A stretch of DNA of 64,000 nucleotides, from the NCBI RefSeq assembly GCF_017311415.1, contig NZ_JAEKIS010000007.1, positions 1 to 64,000 of the forward strand, in the 5' to 3' direction. Below the pieces are notes generated by a model. That model had not been told where the DNA came from. It did no database searches and was given only the letters and a program-made list of their open reading frames with translations. Made by a program: the position numbers and the translations under genes. The DNA comes from Salipiger abyssi. Lineage in GTDB: Bacteria; Pseudomonadota; Alphaproteobacteria; Rhodobacterales; Rhodobacteraceae. Of this stretch, positions 46,923-55,920 are shown piece after piece (positions within the stretch are counted from its first letter, which is position 1; the number at the start of each line of letters is the position of its first letter).

Positions 46923-47768
46923 ATGAAACTGCTACGAGTGGGCGCGCGCGGCGCGGAAGTGCCGGCACTGCTGGACGATGGCGGCCAGGTTCGCGATCTC
47001 TCCGGCACCGTGCCGGATTTCGCCGGGCAGGGCGTATCGCTGGAGGCGCTGGCGGAGATCCGGGCGCTCGACGCCTCGGCACTGCCGGTGATCGCGCCGG
47101 AGACGCGGATCGGTGCCTGCCTCGCCTCGGTGCCGAATTTCCACTGCATCGGGCTGAACTATACGGCCCATGCCGCCGAGACCGGGGCCAAACCGCCGAA
47201 GGAGCCGATTCTCTTCTCAAAGGCCAGTTCGGCACTGTCCGGCCCGAACGACCCGGTGGTGTTGCCGGTGGGTTCGGAGAAATCCGACTGGGAGGTGGAG
47301 CTGGGCGTGGTCATCGGCCGCCGCTGCGAGCGCGTTTCGGAGGCGGAGGCGCTTGCCCATGTGGCGGGCTATTGCACCGTCAACGACCTGTCGGAGCGCG
47401 CCTGGCAGATGGAGCATGGCGGCCAGTGGATCAAGGGCAAGTCGGCCCCGGGCTTTGGCCCCTGCGGCCCTTGGCTGGTGACTGCCGACGAGGTGCCCGA
47501 CCCGCAGGCGCTGGCCTTGTCGCTGGATCTGAACGGCACGCGGGTGCAGGAGAGCGACACCTCCGACATGATCTTTGGCGTGGCGGAGATCATTTCCTAT
47601 ATGAGCCGCTTCATGACGCTGCTGCCCGGCGATCTCATCGCCACCGGCACGCCCTCGGGCGTGGGGCTCGGCATGAAGCCGCCGCGCTTCCTGCGCCCGG
47701 GCGACACTCTGGCGCTGCGGGTCGAAGGATTGGGCGAGCAGAATCAGAATGTCGTTGCGGCAGAGTGA
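46923..47768 (+). CDS. Fumarylacetoacetate hydrolase family protein
   Basis: A 281-residue FAH-domain enzyme. Landmarks: IGLNYTAHAAETGAKPPKEP, the metal ligands in SDWEVELGVVIGRR, GKSAPGFGPCGPWLV and GTPSGVGLGMKPPRFL. It would cleave a diketo acid C-C bond or act as a hydratase or lyase. It is probably co-transcribed with the preceding SDR. AAGGAGA precedes the ATG. Confidence 0.88.
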   Translation: MKLLRVGARGAEVPALLDDGGQVRDLSGTVPDFAGQGVSLEALAEIRALDASALPVIAPETRIGACLASVPNFHCIGLNYTAHAAETGAKPPKEPILFSKASSALSGPNDPVVLPVGSEKSDWEVELGVVIGRRCERVSEAEALAHVAGYCTVNDLSERAWQMEHGGQWIKGKSAPGFGPCGPWLVTADEVPDPQALALSLDLNGTRVQESDTSDMIFGVAEIISYMSRFMTLLPGDLIATGTPSGVGLGMKPPRFLRPGDTLALRVEGLGEQNQNVVAAE

Positions 47769-48248
47769 GCGTAACAGGGCAGCGCCACGGGGGGGACGCC
47801 GAAAAAGCCGCGAGCGATTTTTGAAGAAAGGACCGTGTGAAGGTGGAGATAAATCCGTATGGCTGGCATCCGTTTCCAGCTTCCCGAATTCGCGGATTTT
47901 TACCTAAACATTTTCTTTAAAATGTTAAATTCGCATACGCCTCTTGCGCTCCGCCGTCTTTCGCGCCCCAACCGGCTTAAAGCGCGGAAGGCTCTCGGGC
48001 AAAATCCTTACTGACCGCGCGCGGATTTCTTCCCCCCCGGATCGTCATCGAGATCTGCGCCGCAATCGCTCGGTCGTCAAACCTGGTTGCCGGTCGATCC
48101 TATGCTGTATCGCCTCCGCTCGTGTCGCTGACGGGGCCATGGCCATGAGCGGGGCGCAAACTTCCCCCGCCGCTATTCTGTCAACAGGCGGTGGCTTGAT
48201 CGCATCGTGAAAGGGAATAGCTTTTCCTCATCCAAGCAAGGATGGGTC
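47769..48248. other. Intergenic region with AT-rich hairpin upstream of the P450
   Basis: No gene is supported. The AT-rich island at about 47895-47935 contains AACATTTT-CTTT-AAAATGTT (47907-47926), a perfect eight-base inverted repeat. It may end the SDR-FAH transcript or be an operator. The remaining bases show weak coding frames only. Confidence 0.5.
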
Positions 48249-49592
48249 ATGACACAAAAGCTGCCGCCCCGCATCGAGCCCGCGACTGAGCCTCTGGGCA
48301 TGCTGGCAAGCCTCCGGGCCGCCCGCAGCAACGTGCTGCGGATCATTCCGGCCATCGCTTATACCCAGCCTATTGTCACCGGCACCACGGGGCACGCCCG
48401 CTGGCACATGGTGCAGGGCCCCGAAGGCATGAAGCGGCTGTTTCTCGACAATGTCGAAAACTACCCGAAATCCGAAGTCATGCTGCGCATGCTGCGCCCG
48501 GCGGTGGGCGACAGCCTGTTCACCTCCGAGGGCGCGCAATGGCGCTGGCAGCGCCGCGCCATCGCGCCGGTCTTTGCCGCCCGCAATGTCGAGGCGCTGG
48601 CGCCGATGATGACCGCCACCGCCGAACGCGCCTGCGAGCGGCTCGCGCGTGCCGACAGCGCCGAGATGGTCACCGAAATGCTCTCGGCCACCTTCGATGT
48701 GATCTGCGACGTGGCGCTCTCGGGGCGCGAACATTTCGATGCCGAGACCTATGGCGAGGCCATCACCCGCTATTTCCTCACCGTCGGCCGCGCCTCGCTG
48801 CTGGATTTCCTGGAGGTGCCGCATTGGGTGCCGCGCCCGGCCGAGCTTTTCGGGCGCGGTGCGGTCAAGACCATGCACAGCATGGTGGCCCGCGCCATCG
48901 AGGCGCGGCGGCGCGAGGCGACGGGCGGGGCCGACGATCTGCTCGATCACATGCTCGCCGCGCGCGATCCGGAAAGCGGGCGGACCATGTCGCCGCGCGA
49001 TCTGCTCCACAACATGCAGTTCTTCATCGTGGCGGGTCACGAGACGACGGCGCTGTCGCTGGCCTGGGCGCTCTACCTGCTGGCTCATGATCCGCCGGCG
49101 CAAGATCGCGCGCGGGAAGAGGCGCGGGGAGTATTGCAGGGCGGCCCCTGCGGTCACGAGGCGCTCGACCGCATGCCCGGCATCACCGCGATCCTCGACG
49201 AGACCATGCGGCTTTACCCGCCGGTGGGGATGCTGGCGCGCAATGTGCGCGAGGCCGATACGCTCTACGACCGCGAGATCCGTCCGCGCGAGACGATTTT
49301 CGTGAACACCTGGGCGCTGCACCGGCATCAGACATATTGGGAGAGGCCGGACGCGTTCGACCCGATGCGCTTTGCTCCGGACCAGCAGAGAGACCGCTAC
49401 CTGCATCTGCCCTTCGGCGCCGGGCCACGGATCTGCGTGGGGGCGAACTTTGCCATGATGCAGGCGGGGATCATCCTGGCCACGCTGCTATCGCGCTACC
49501 GCTTCTTGCCGAAGGGGCCGCGCCCCGAGCCCGTCATGCACATGACCGTGCGCCCCGATCCCGGCGTCATGCTGGAGGTCGCGCCGCTCTGA
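48249..49592 (+). CDS. Cytochrome P450
   Basis: A 447-residue P450 monooxygenase. The I-helix oxygen-binding motif is AGHETTA at about residue 262, the K-helix is ETMRLYPP, and the heme loop FGAGPRICVG holds the axial Cys at about residue 396. No membrane anchor is seen. The sequence resembles bacterial class members of the CYP family with eukaryotic-like heme loops. No ferredoxin or reductase gene is nearby, and the substrate is unknown. I chose the ATG at 48249 (weak AAGGA upstream); a GTG at 48207 would add 14 residues. Confidence 0.9.
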   Translation: MTQKLPPRIEPATEPLGMLASLRAARSNVLRIIPAIAYTQPIVTGTTGHARWHMVQGPEGMKRLFLDNVENYPKSEVMLRMLRPAVGDSLFTSEGAQWRWQRRAIAPVFAARNVEALAPMMTATAERACERLARADSAEMVTEMLSATFDVICDVALSGREHFDAETYGEAITRYFLTVGRASLLDFLEVPHWVPRPAELFGRGAVKTMHSMVARAIEARRREATGGADDLLDHMLAARDPESGRTMSPRDLLHNMQFFIVAGHETTALSLAWALYLLAHDPPAQDRAREEARGVLQGGPCGHEALDRMPGITAILDETMRLYPPVGMLARNVREADTLYDREIRPRETIFVNTWALHRHQTYWERPDAFDPMRFAPDQQRDRYLHLPFGAGPRICVGANFAMMQAGIILATLLSRYRFLPKGPRPEPVMHMTVRPDPGVMLEVAPL

Positions 49593-49641
49593 AGGCGGAC
49601 CGGCAGGCCGCTTGAAAGGCAAGGGCAGGGCGCGCACCTCC

Positions 49642-50622
49642 TCAGCCCACTGCCGCAGGCGCGCCCAGGGCGACGAGGCAGATCTCACCGTCCCAGACCT
49701 CCGCCAGCCGCGCGGCGGCGGTCCAGGAGCGTTGACCTGAGCGGCAGCAGAGCACGGCGCGCTGGCCCGAGGCGGGCAGCGGTCCGCCGGGGCCGAAGGC
49801 CGCTACCGGAAGGCGCAGCGCTGCCGGGCAGACCAGCGGGGCCTCGTCTTCGGCACGCAGATCCACCACGAAATCGCCGGCGCGGATTTCCGAGGCTGCC
49901 AGAAAGGCCGGGCGGCGCGCGGGTTCCGGCGCGTCGGAGAAGCGGAATCCTCCGAAACGCAGGCTGCCGCCATCGACGGTGACGAGCTGACCGAGTGGCG
50001 AGGGCGCGATCCCGGCCAGAAGTGCCAGCGCCATCTGCGCCTGAAGCGCGCCGACGATCCCCACCACCGGGCCGAGCACGCCGTCTGTATCGCAGGAGCC
50101 CAGATGTTGTGGCAGATCCGGAAAAACCGCCCGCAGGCTTGGGGCGCCGCCGCAGAAGACCCCGGCATAGCCATCGAGCCCGATCACGGAGGCGCTGACG
50201 AGCGGTTGCGTGTTGCTGTGACAGATGTCCGACAGGATGTAGCTTGCGGCGAAGCTGTCGGCGCAATCGAGCACCAGATCCATCCCGGCGCAGAGCGTGC
50301 CCGCATTGGCCGGATCGAGCGCGGCAACCACCGGCTCGACGCGGCACTCGGCGTTAAGCGCGGAGATCGCTCCGGCGGCGCACCGGGCTTTGGGAACGCC
50401 GATATCAGCCGCGCGGAAAAGCGTTTGACGGTGCAGGTTGGTCTCTTCCACCACGTCGGGATCGGCCAGCCGGATATGCCCGACACCGGCGCCTCCGAGA
50501 TATTGCAGCACCGGCGCGGCGAGCCCGCCCGCGCCGACGACCAGAACGTGCGCATCGCGCAGACGGGCCTGCCCCTCGGCGCCGAATGCGGGTACTGCGA
50601 TCTGGCGGGCGTAGCGGCTCAT
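49642..50622 (-). CDS. thiF: ThiF-family adenylyltransferase with C-terminal rhodanese-like domain
   Basis: A 326-residue E1-like enzyme that adenylates the ThiS C-terminus for sulfur transfer. The nucleotide motif [10 protein letters not shown] is near residue 30, the Arg/Cys/QA region is [20 protein letters not shown], and the last 80 residues hold a rhodanese-like domain with active-site Cys in CCRSGQRS. The fusion would let one protein both activate ThiS and receive sulfur. Last gene of the thi operon; its start overlaps the thiE stop by 4 bases. Confidence 0.9.
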   Translation of the reverse strand: MSRYARQIAVPAFGAEGQARLRDAHVLVVGAGGLAAPVLQYLGGAGVGHIRLADPDVVEETNLHRQTLFRAADIGVPKARCAAGAISALNAECRVEPVVAALDPANAGTLCAGMDLVLDCADSFAASYILSDICHSNTQPLVSASVIGLDGYAGVFCGGAPSLRAVFPDLPQHLGSCDTDGVLGPVVGIVGALQAQMALALLAGIAPSPLGQLVTVDGGSLRFGGFRFSDAPEPARRPAFLAASEIRAGDFVVDLRAEDEAPLVCPAALRLPVAAFGPGGPLPASGQRAVLCCRSGQRSWTAAARLAEVWDGEICLVALGAPAAVG

Positions 50623-51215
50623 CGCGTGGCCCCGATCCAGTCTCTGACACGCGCTTCGGGGTCGGCGTTCAGAGTGATGTCGGTGACGACCGACACGATA
50701 TCGGCCCCGGCGGCAAAGGCGCTTGCGGCGCGCGCGACGCTCAGCCCGCCGATGGCGACAAGGGGGATCTCGCCGATCAGCGCTTTCCATTCGGTGACGC
50801 GGTCGAGCCCCTGCTGTTCCCATTTCATCTTTTTGAGGATCGTCGGCCAGACCGGCCCGAGCGCCACATAATCCGGCGCCAGCGACAGCGCCCGGTCCAG
50901 CTCGTCCCGGTCATGGGTGCTGATGCCGAGTTTCAGACCGGCCCGGCGGATCGCGGGCAGGTCGGCGTCGTCGAGATCTTCCTGCCCCAGATGCAGCCAA
51001 TCGCAGCCCGCGTCGATGGCGATCTGCCAGTGATCATTCACAACCAGCACCGCGCCATGCGCGCGGGCCAAAGCCTGCGCCCGCACCACCGCGCGCCGCA
51101 GCTCCGGCTCGGGCCTGTCCTTGATGCGCAGCTGCACCAGCTTCACGCCCAGCGGCAGCATGCGTTCCAGCCAGTCGGCGCCGTCGAAAATCGGATAGAA
51201 ACGATCCAGCGTCAT
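50619..51215 (-). CDS. thiE: Thiamine-phosphate synthase
   Basis: A 198-residue TIM barrel joining the pyrimidine and thiazole halves of thiamin. Motifs: [10 protein letters not shown] (usually LRxK), [19 protein letters not shown] and GPVWPTILK. It is short but all strands are present. It overlaps thiG and thiF by four bases each. Confidence 0.92.
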   Translation of the reverse strand: MTLDRFYPIFDGADWLERMLPLGVKLVQLRIKDRPEPELRRAVVRAQALARAHGAVLVVNDHWQIAIDAGCDWLHLGQEDLDDADLPAIRRAGLKLGISTHDRDELDRALSLAPDYVALGPVWPTILKKMKWEQQGLDRVTEWKALIGEIPLVAIGGLSVARAASAFAAGADIVSVVTDITLNADPEARVRDWIGATR

Positions 51216-51982
51216 GACAGGAAGGCTTTCCCGATCACCGGCGTGGAGGGGGCGGCCATGTCGCGCGGCTCCATCGGGTCGGCCTCGAAGGCCAGCCGTC
51301 CGGCCTCGACCGCGCGGGCAAAGCCCTCGGCCATCGCCGCCGGATCGCCCGCCTTTGCGACGGCGGTGTTCAGCAGCACCGCGTCATATCCCATCTCCAT
51401 CGCCATGGCGGCCTGGCTGGGCAGCCCGAGCCCGGCATCGACGACCATCGGCACATCGGGGAACTGCGCGCGCAGGGTGCGCAGCCCGTAGATGTTGGTG
51501 AGCCCCAGCCCGGTGCCGATGGGCGCGCCCCAGGGCATCAGCACCTCGCAGCCCGCATTCAGCAGGCGGTCGGCCAGCACCACATCCTCGGTGGTGTAGG
51601 GGAAGACCTGGAACCCTTCTTCGGTGAGGATCCGCGCCGCCTCCACCAGCGCGAAGGGATCGGGCTGGAGCGTGTCGGTATGGCCGATCACTTCCAGCTT
51701 GATCCAGGATGTGCCGAAAAGCTCGCGTGCCATCTGCGCCGTCGTGACCGCCTCGCGCACCGAATGACACCCGGCGGTGTTGGGCAGAAGTGACACGCCC
51801 AGCTCACGCACCAGATCCCAGAAGGCAGCGCCGGCCTTTTCGCCACCCGCCTCGCGCCGCACGGAGACAGTGGCGATCCCGGCGCCGGAGCGGCGGAAAG
51901 CCTCGGCCAGCACGGCGGGCGAGGGATATTGCGCGGTGCCCAGCATCAGTCGCGAGGCGATCTCTGTTCCGTAAAACCGCAT
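51212..51982 (-). CDS. thiG: Thiazole synthase
   Basis: A 256-residue barrel that builds the thiazole phosphate from deoxyxylulose phosphate, dehydroglycine and ThiS-thiocarboxylate. The Schiff-base Lys is at residue 95 (SWIKLEVIG). GTGLGLTN and [19 protein letters not shown] follow. Upstream thiS ends two bases from its start codon. Confidence 0.96.
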   Translation of the reverse strand: MRFYGTEIASRLMLGTAQYPSPAVLAEAFRRSGAGIATVSVRREAGGEKAGAAFWDLVRELGVSLLPNTAGCHSVREAVTTAQMARELFGTSWIKLEVIGHTDTLQPDPFALVEAARILTEEGFQVFPYTTEDVVLADRLLNAGCEVLMPWGAPIGTGLGLTNIYGLRTLRAQFPDVPMVVDAGLGLPSQAAMAMEMGYDAVLLNTAVAKAGDPAAMAEGFARAVEAGRLAFEADPMEPRDMAAPSTPVIGKAFLS

Positions 51983-51983
51983 C

Positions 51984-52178
51984 TCAGCCTCCCTGCCTCG
52001 GCGCGACGATTTCGAGCCGGTCGCCGGGTGAGAGCGCCAGATTGCGCCGCGTGGCAGGCACAAAGGCTTCGTTCACGGCGGTGGCGACCGTCGCGCCGCC
52101 GTAGCCGAGCTCGTCCAGAACCGCCGCAAGCGTGGCCGCCGCTACGTCGGTTGGGGATCCGTTAACCATGATCTGCAT
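51984..52178 (-). CDS. thiS: Sulfur-carrier protein ThiS
   Basis: A 64-residue ubiquitin-like protein ending in the required Gly-Gly (VAPRQGG), which becomes a thiocarboxylate. N-terminal MVNG and central ELGYGG are typical. The first Met (MQI) or the second (MVNG, three residues later) could be the start. It overlaps thiO by 17 bases. Confidence 0.93.
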   Translation of the reverse strand: MQIMVNGSPTDVAAATLAAVLDELGYGGATVATAVNEAFVPATRRNLALSPGDRLEIVAPRQGG

Positions 52179-53139
52179 GCATCAACTCCGGTGTTGTCCC
52201 GTCGCAGGCCATCTCCGCCGCCATGCGCGCCAGTGCGGGGGCGAGCAGGAAACCGTGGCGGAAGAGGCCGTTGACGCGGATGGTGTCGCCGCGCCGGGAC
52301 AGGCGCGGCAGGTTGTCGGGAAAGGCGGGGCGCGCATCGGCGCCGATCTCCACCAGTTCGGCCTCGCCGAAGGCCGGGTGCAGCGCGTAGGCGGCAGAGA
52401 GCAGTTCGAGGACGGACCGGACGCTGCGGCGGCGGTCGTCGCTCTCGATCTGCGTGGCGCCCAGCATGAACAGTCCGCCGGGCCGGGGCACAACGTAAAG
52501 GGGAAAGCGCGGATGGAGTAGCCGGACCGGGCGGGAGAGCCGAATATCGGCGCTGCGCAGCACCGCCATCTCGCCCTTGACGCCGCGCAGATCCGGCAGC
52601 ACGTCCCGCGCCGCCAGCCCGCGACAATCGACTGTCAGGCCCGCGCCGGGCGCCGGCGCAGAGGCGAAGACGGCCCCGGCTTGCGAGAGCCTTTCGCGCA
52701 GATGCCGCAGGGCCGCGCGGGGGTCGAGATGCGCCTCCTCCGCGACGTGAAGGCCACGCTCGAAACGTCCGCCCAGATCGGGTTCCAGCGCCGCAAGCGC
52801 CGCGCCATCGAGCCGCCTGTGCTGGGGGACGCGCCGTGCAAAGCGGTCGAGTTCCCGTCGGTCGCGGCCGAGCGTCACGACGAGGGTTCCTTGGCGGATC
52901 ACCGGAACGCCCTGCCGCGCCCACCAGTCGGCGGCTTTGCGGCCAAGCCGGACCACGGGCTCCTCGGCGGTCTCGCCCTCGCAGAACGGGGCCAGCATCC
53001 CGCCCGCCCACCAAGAGCAGGCGTGCGGACCGTGCTCTGGCGCCGGATCGACCACCGTCACCGCGCAGCCGCGTCCGATCAGCTCCGTCGCCACACAGAG
53101 CCCGGCCACGCCGGCGCCGAGGATCGTCGCGCGGGTCAT
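52162..53139 (-). CDS. thiO: Glycine oxidase ThiO
   Basis: A 325-residue FAD enzyme converting glycine to iminoglycine for thiazole formation. The FAD motif is LGAGVAGLCVATEL at residue 7, WWAGGMLAP follows, and the C-terminal part has DNLPRLS and NGLFRHGFLLAP. It replaces anaerobic ThiH and implies aerobic thiamin synthesis. The start overlaps the thiD stop by four bases. Confidence 0.9.
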   Translation of the reverse strand: MTRATILGAGVAGLCVATELIGRGCAVTVVDPAPEHGPHACSWWAGGMLAPFCEGETAEEPVVRLGRKAADWWARQGVPVIRQGTLVVTLGRDRRELDRFARRVPQHRRLDGAALAALEPDLGGRFERGLHVAEEAHLDPRAALRHLRERLSQAGAVFASAPAPGAGLTVDCRGLAARDVLPDLRGVKGEMAVLRSADIRLSRPVRLLHPRFPLYVVPRPGGLFMLGATQIESDDRRRSVRSVLELLSAAYALHPAFGEAELVEIGADARPAFPDNLPRLSRRGDTIRVNGLFRHGFLLAPALARMAAEMACDGTTPELMHADHG

Positions 53140-53939
53140 GCCCAAACCTCGTGGAAGTGATGGACCGGTCCATGACCGGCGCCGATGCCGAGCCCGTCCG
53201 CCGCGCGGATTGCGCCGTGCAGCCAGACCTGCGCGCGCGCGACTGCGTCGCCGACGGTTGCCCCCTTGGCCAGCTCCGCCGCGATGGCCGAGGAGAGACT
53301 GCATCCGGTGCCGTGGGTGTTGCGGGTCGCGAGCCGTGGCTGCTCCAGTGTGAGAATCGTGTCGGCGCCTATCAGGCGGTCGATGCAGGTCGGCCCCTCG
53401 GCGTGGCCACCCTTCATCACCACGGCCTTCGCCCCCAGCGCGAGCAGGTCGCGCCCCTGCGCTTCGGTTTCGGCGGCGGTTTCGGCCTGGTCGCGCCCCA
53501 GCAGGCGCGCGGCTTCGGGCAGGTTCGGTGTCAGCACATCGGCGCGTGGCAGAAGGCGGGTCACCAGCGCGGTGCGGGCGTCTTCGGTCAGCAGCATGTC
53601 GCCCGATTTGGCGACCATGACCGGGTCCAGCACGACCGGTCCGCCGTAGCCGTTCAGCGCATCGGCGACGGCGGCGGCGACCTCGGACGAGGCCAGCATG
53701 CCGATCTTGATCGCCTGCGGGCGGATGTCGTCGAGCACCGCCGCGATCTGCGCGATGACCAGGGCGGGCGGCATGGCTTCGACGGCAAAGACACCAAGGG
53801 TGTTCTGCGCGGTGATCGCGGTGATGGCGCTGGTGCCGTAGACGCCAAGCGCTGAAAAGGTCTTGAGATCGGCCTGTATGCCCGCGCCGCCCCCGCTGTC
53901 GGAGCCGGCGATGGTAAGTGCGGATGGGTGCGGCGTCAT
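53136..53939 (-). CDS. thiD: Hydroxymethylpyrimidine/phosphomethylpyrimidine kinase
   Basis: A 267-residue ribokinase-family enzyme phosphorylating HMP and HMP-P. Motifs: TIAGSDSGGGAGIQADLKTF at the N-terminus, DPVMVAKSG and the anion hole NTHGTGCSLSSAIA. It is the first gene of the thiD-thiO-thiS-thiG-thiE-thiF operon. Its ribosome-binding site GGAGG is one arm of the hairpin at 53945-53967, under the TPP riboswitch. Confidence 0.95.
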   Translation of the reverse strand: MTPHPSALTIAGSDSGGGAGIQADLKTFSALGVYGTSAITAITAQNTLGVFAVEAMPPALVIAQIAAVLDDIRPQAIKIGMLASSEVAAAVADALNGYGGPVVLDPVMVAKSGDMLLTEDARTALVTRLLPRADVLTPNLPEAARLLGRDQAETAAETEAQGRDLLALGAKAVVMKGGHAEGPTCIDRLIGADTILTLEQPRLATRNTHGTGCSLSSAIAAELAKGATVGDAVARAQVWLHGAIRAADGLGIGAGHGPVHHFHEVWA

Positions 53940-53944
53940 CGTTT

Positions 53945-53967
53945 CCTCCACCAGAGAAGGGTGGAGG
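53945..53967 (-). promoter_or_regulatory. SD-sequestering hairpin (riboswitch expression platform)
   Basis: On the minus strand CCTCCACC (53967-53960) is exactly complementary to GGTGGAGG (53952-53945), with a seven-base loop. The second arm contains the thiD Shine-Dalgarno GGAGG, 5-6 bases before the ATG. This is a classic translational off-switch. Confidence 0.75.
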
Positions 53968-54007
53968 CGGATCGGGCAACGGCCAAAAGCCGCGCAAGAT
54001 CGTACTC

Positions 54008-54090
54008 CGTTCCCTACGCCGGTATTGCCCGGATCAGGTTCGATGGGTTGGCTTTCGCCTCTCAGCCCCGAGCAGGGCACCCCAACGGAT
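54008..54090 (-). promoter_or_regulatory. TPP riboswitch (THI element)
   Basis: Read on the minus strand the region contains the invariant CTGAGA segment and ACCTGATCCGGG with AATACCGGCGTAGGGAAC, in the order and spacing of the THI box. It begins near CCGTTGGGGTGCCC and ends near GTAGGGAA. It binds thiamin diphosphate and lies 70 bases before thiD. The 3' boundary is approximate. Confidence 0.95.
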
Positions 54091-54253
54091 TCCCGTAATG
54101 CTTAGCAACCATCTTACGAGCCCGCAACCTGTGTCGGGCGGGCCGCTCTCGCATGCCCGTCCTGCGGGACGACTGGCCGCAGCGCGTTCGGCCCGCGGCA
54201 CAGGCGTGCCGCGGGCCGGGATCAAAAGGAGACGGGAGCGCGAAACGCGGGCG

Positions 54254-55633
54254 TCAGGCGGCCGGGAGCGTTTTGAGACATTCGTCGAGCGCCGCGCGCA
54301 GGCGGGTGAACATCTCCTCAACCTCCGGCGCGGTGATGATCTGCGGCGGGGCCAGCGCAATCCGATTGCCGATCAGACGGGTGATCAGCCCGTGCTTGCG
54401 CGTCAGCCGGTCGAGCATCGGCATGACCTTGAGCTCGGGGGCGTGCATCGCCTTGGTGTCCTTGTTGGCCACGACCTCCACCGCGCCGATCAGACCGATG
54501 CCATCCACATCGCCGATCAGCGGATGATCGGCGAGGTCGTGGAACCCCTTGAGAAATCCGAGCTCCAGCGCCTTCACATGGTTGACGAGGTCCATCTCCT
54601 GGTAAATCGTCAGCACTTCGGAGGCCACGGCGCAGGCTACCGGGTGGCCGCTATAGGTATAGCCATGGGTGAAGGAGCCGAATTTGTCGCTCTGCGCCAT
54701 CATGCCCTCGAACACCCGGTCGCCGATGATGACGGCGGAGATCGGCACCATGGCGGCGGAAAGCGCCTTGGCGCAGCAGATCATGTCGGGTTTGAGCTGA
54801 TAGGTTTGCGTGCCCCACATCTCGCCGGTTCTGGCGAAGCCGCAGATGACTTCGTCGGCGACAAAGAGCACGCCGTATTTGTCGAGAACGGCCTGGATCT
54901 TTTCGAAATACCCTTTGGGCGGCGTGATCGCCCCGCCGGAGCCCAGGACCGGTTCGGCCCAGAAGGCGGCGACGGTCTCCGGACCCTCGCGCAGGATCAG
55001 CGCCTCGATTTCCTCGGCGCAGCGGGTGGAGAACTCCTCTTCGCTCTCGCCGGGCTCTGCCATGCGGTAGTGATAGGGCATCGTGACGTAGTGAAAGCCG
55101 TCGAAGGGCAGGCCGTAGCCGTCATGGAACTTGACCTTGCCAGTCAGGCAGGAGGTCAGCGTGCCGGTGCCATGGTAGGCCTCGTTGCGCGAGATGATCT
55201 TGCGGCGCTGCGGCGCGCCCTGGCTGTTCCAGTAGTACCAGACCAGTTTCAGCGCGGTATCGTTGGCTTCGGTGCCCGAGGACTGAAGCAGGATCTTGTC
55301 CATGCCGTTGGGGGCGATATCGGCGAGCTTGCCGCAAAGCTCTGCTGCCTGCGGCGTGCCGGAACCGCGGAAATTGTGGTAATAGCCGAGATTGGTCATC
55401 ACCTCCTTGGCCACATTGCCCAGCCGTTCCGACCCGAAGCCCAGCGAGGAGCACCACAGTGCCGCGGCGCCTTCGATATAGTCCTTGCCGTCGGAGTCGA
55501 ACACATTGATGCCCTCGCCGCGCACAAAGAGTTCGCTGGGGCCGGTTTTCAGATGTGCGCGCAGATCGGTATGCGGGTGGACCTGATGCGCCGCGTCCAT
55601 GGCGGCCGTCGAGTTGGGGAGCGGTTTGTTCAT
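54254..55633 (-). CDS. Class III PLP-dependent aminotransferase (omega-amino acid/putrescine type)
   Basis: A 459-residue aminotransferase. PLP contacts: QSSGTEANDTALKL, YHGTG, FVADEVICGFARTG with the pyridine-binding Asp, and the Schiff-base Lys in CCAKALSAAMVPISAV. The length and layout fit the omega-amino acid:pyruvate, taurine or putrescine:pyruvate group. The downstream aldehyde dehydrogenase in this locus would oxidise a semialdehyde product. The start read from 55633 has AAAGGATGG upstream. It is divergent from the AbrB-family gene and has its own promoter with two shared operator sites. Confidence 0.88.
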   Translation of the reverse strand: MNKPLPNSTAAMDAAHQVHPHTDLRAHLKTGPSELFVRGEGINVFDSDGKDYIEGAAALWCSSLGFGSERLGNVAKEVMTNLGYYHNFRGSGTPQAAELCGKLADIAPNGMDKILLQSSGTEANDTALKLVWYYWNSQGAPQRRKIISRNEAYHGTGTLTSCLTGKVKFHDGYGLPFDGFHYVTMPYHYRMAEPGESEEEFSTRCAEEIEALILREGPETVAAFWAEPVLGSGGAITPPKGYFEKIQAVLDKYGVLFVADEVICGFARTGEMWGTQTYQLKPDMICCAKALSAAMVPISAVIIGDRVFEGMMAQSDKFGSFTHGYTYSGHPVACAVASEVLTIYQEMDLVNHVKALELGFLKGFHDLADHPLIGDVDGIGLIGAVEVVANKDTKAMHAPELKVMPMLDRLTRKHGLITRLIGNRIALAPPQIITAPEVEEMFTRLRAALDECLKTLPAA

Positions 55634-55682
55634 GATCCATCCTTTCAGACCGGGAGGGCGGGGGCGGAGAGTGTGCAAGATA

Positions 55683-55719
55683 ATTCCATTCAGTAGAATG
55701 GTATTTTTATCAATAGAAC
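55683..55719 (-). promoter_or_regulatory. Tandem 17-bp operator pair, aminotransferase promoter
   Basis: Read toward the gene the sites are GTTCTATTGATAAAAAT (55719-55703) and ATTCTACTGAATGGAAT (55699-55683), with starts exactly 20 bp apart. The second matches the site at 55874-55890 in 15 of 17 positions. The first overlaps the predicted -10 box. See the pairs at 55854-55890 and 60364-60400. Confidence 0.7.
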
Positions 55720-55740
55720 TATCTACCTTTGGAGCGTCAA
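55712..55740 (-). promoter_or_regulatory. Predicted sigma-70 promoter of the aminotransferase gene
   Basis: On the minus strand TTGACG (55740-55735) is followed after exactly 17 bases by TCTATT (55717-55712). The -10 hexamer lies inside the upstream operator site. Confidence 0.55.
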
Positions 55741-55832
55741 GCGGTTTTCAGCGCGGGTTCGCCTCATAGCCGTTGAGATGCCGGCGCGCTGGGCAGTGCT
55801 CTCGTGCCTGCTCTGCCGTGGCGGTTTGCCGC

Positions 55833-55861
55833 TTGTCATCGGTGGGAAAGGTTGTTCTATT
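55833..55861 (+). promoter_or_regulatory. Predicted sigma-70 promoter of the AbrB-ALDH operon
   Basis: TTGTCA (55833-55838) is followed after exactly 17 bases by TCTATT (55856-55861), the same -10 hexamer as on the divergent side, again inside an operator site. Confidence 0.55.
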
Positions 55862-55890
55862 AATTAGAAGAGCATTCTACTGGGTGGAAT
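55854..55890 (+). promoter_or_regulatory. Tandem 17-bp operator pair, AbrB-ALDH promoter
   Basis: GTTCTATTAATTAGAAG (55854-55870) and ATTCTACTGGGTGGAAT (55874-55890), with starts exactly 20 bp apart. Each is an imperfect palindrome of TTCT and AGAA-type halves. Order and spacing match the divergent pair. Confidence 0.7.
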
Positions 55891-55920
55891 TTATGCCATC
55901 TCACCCTAGCGAACCGTAGC

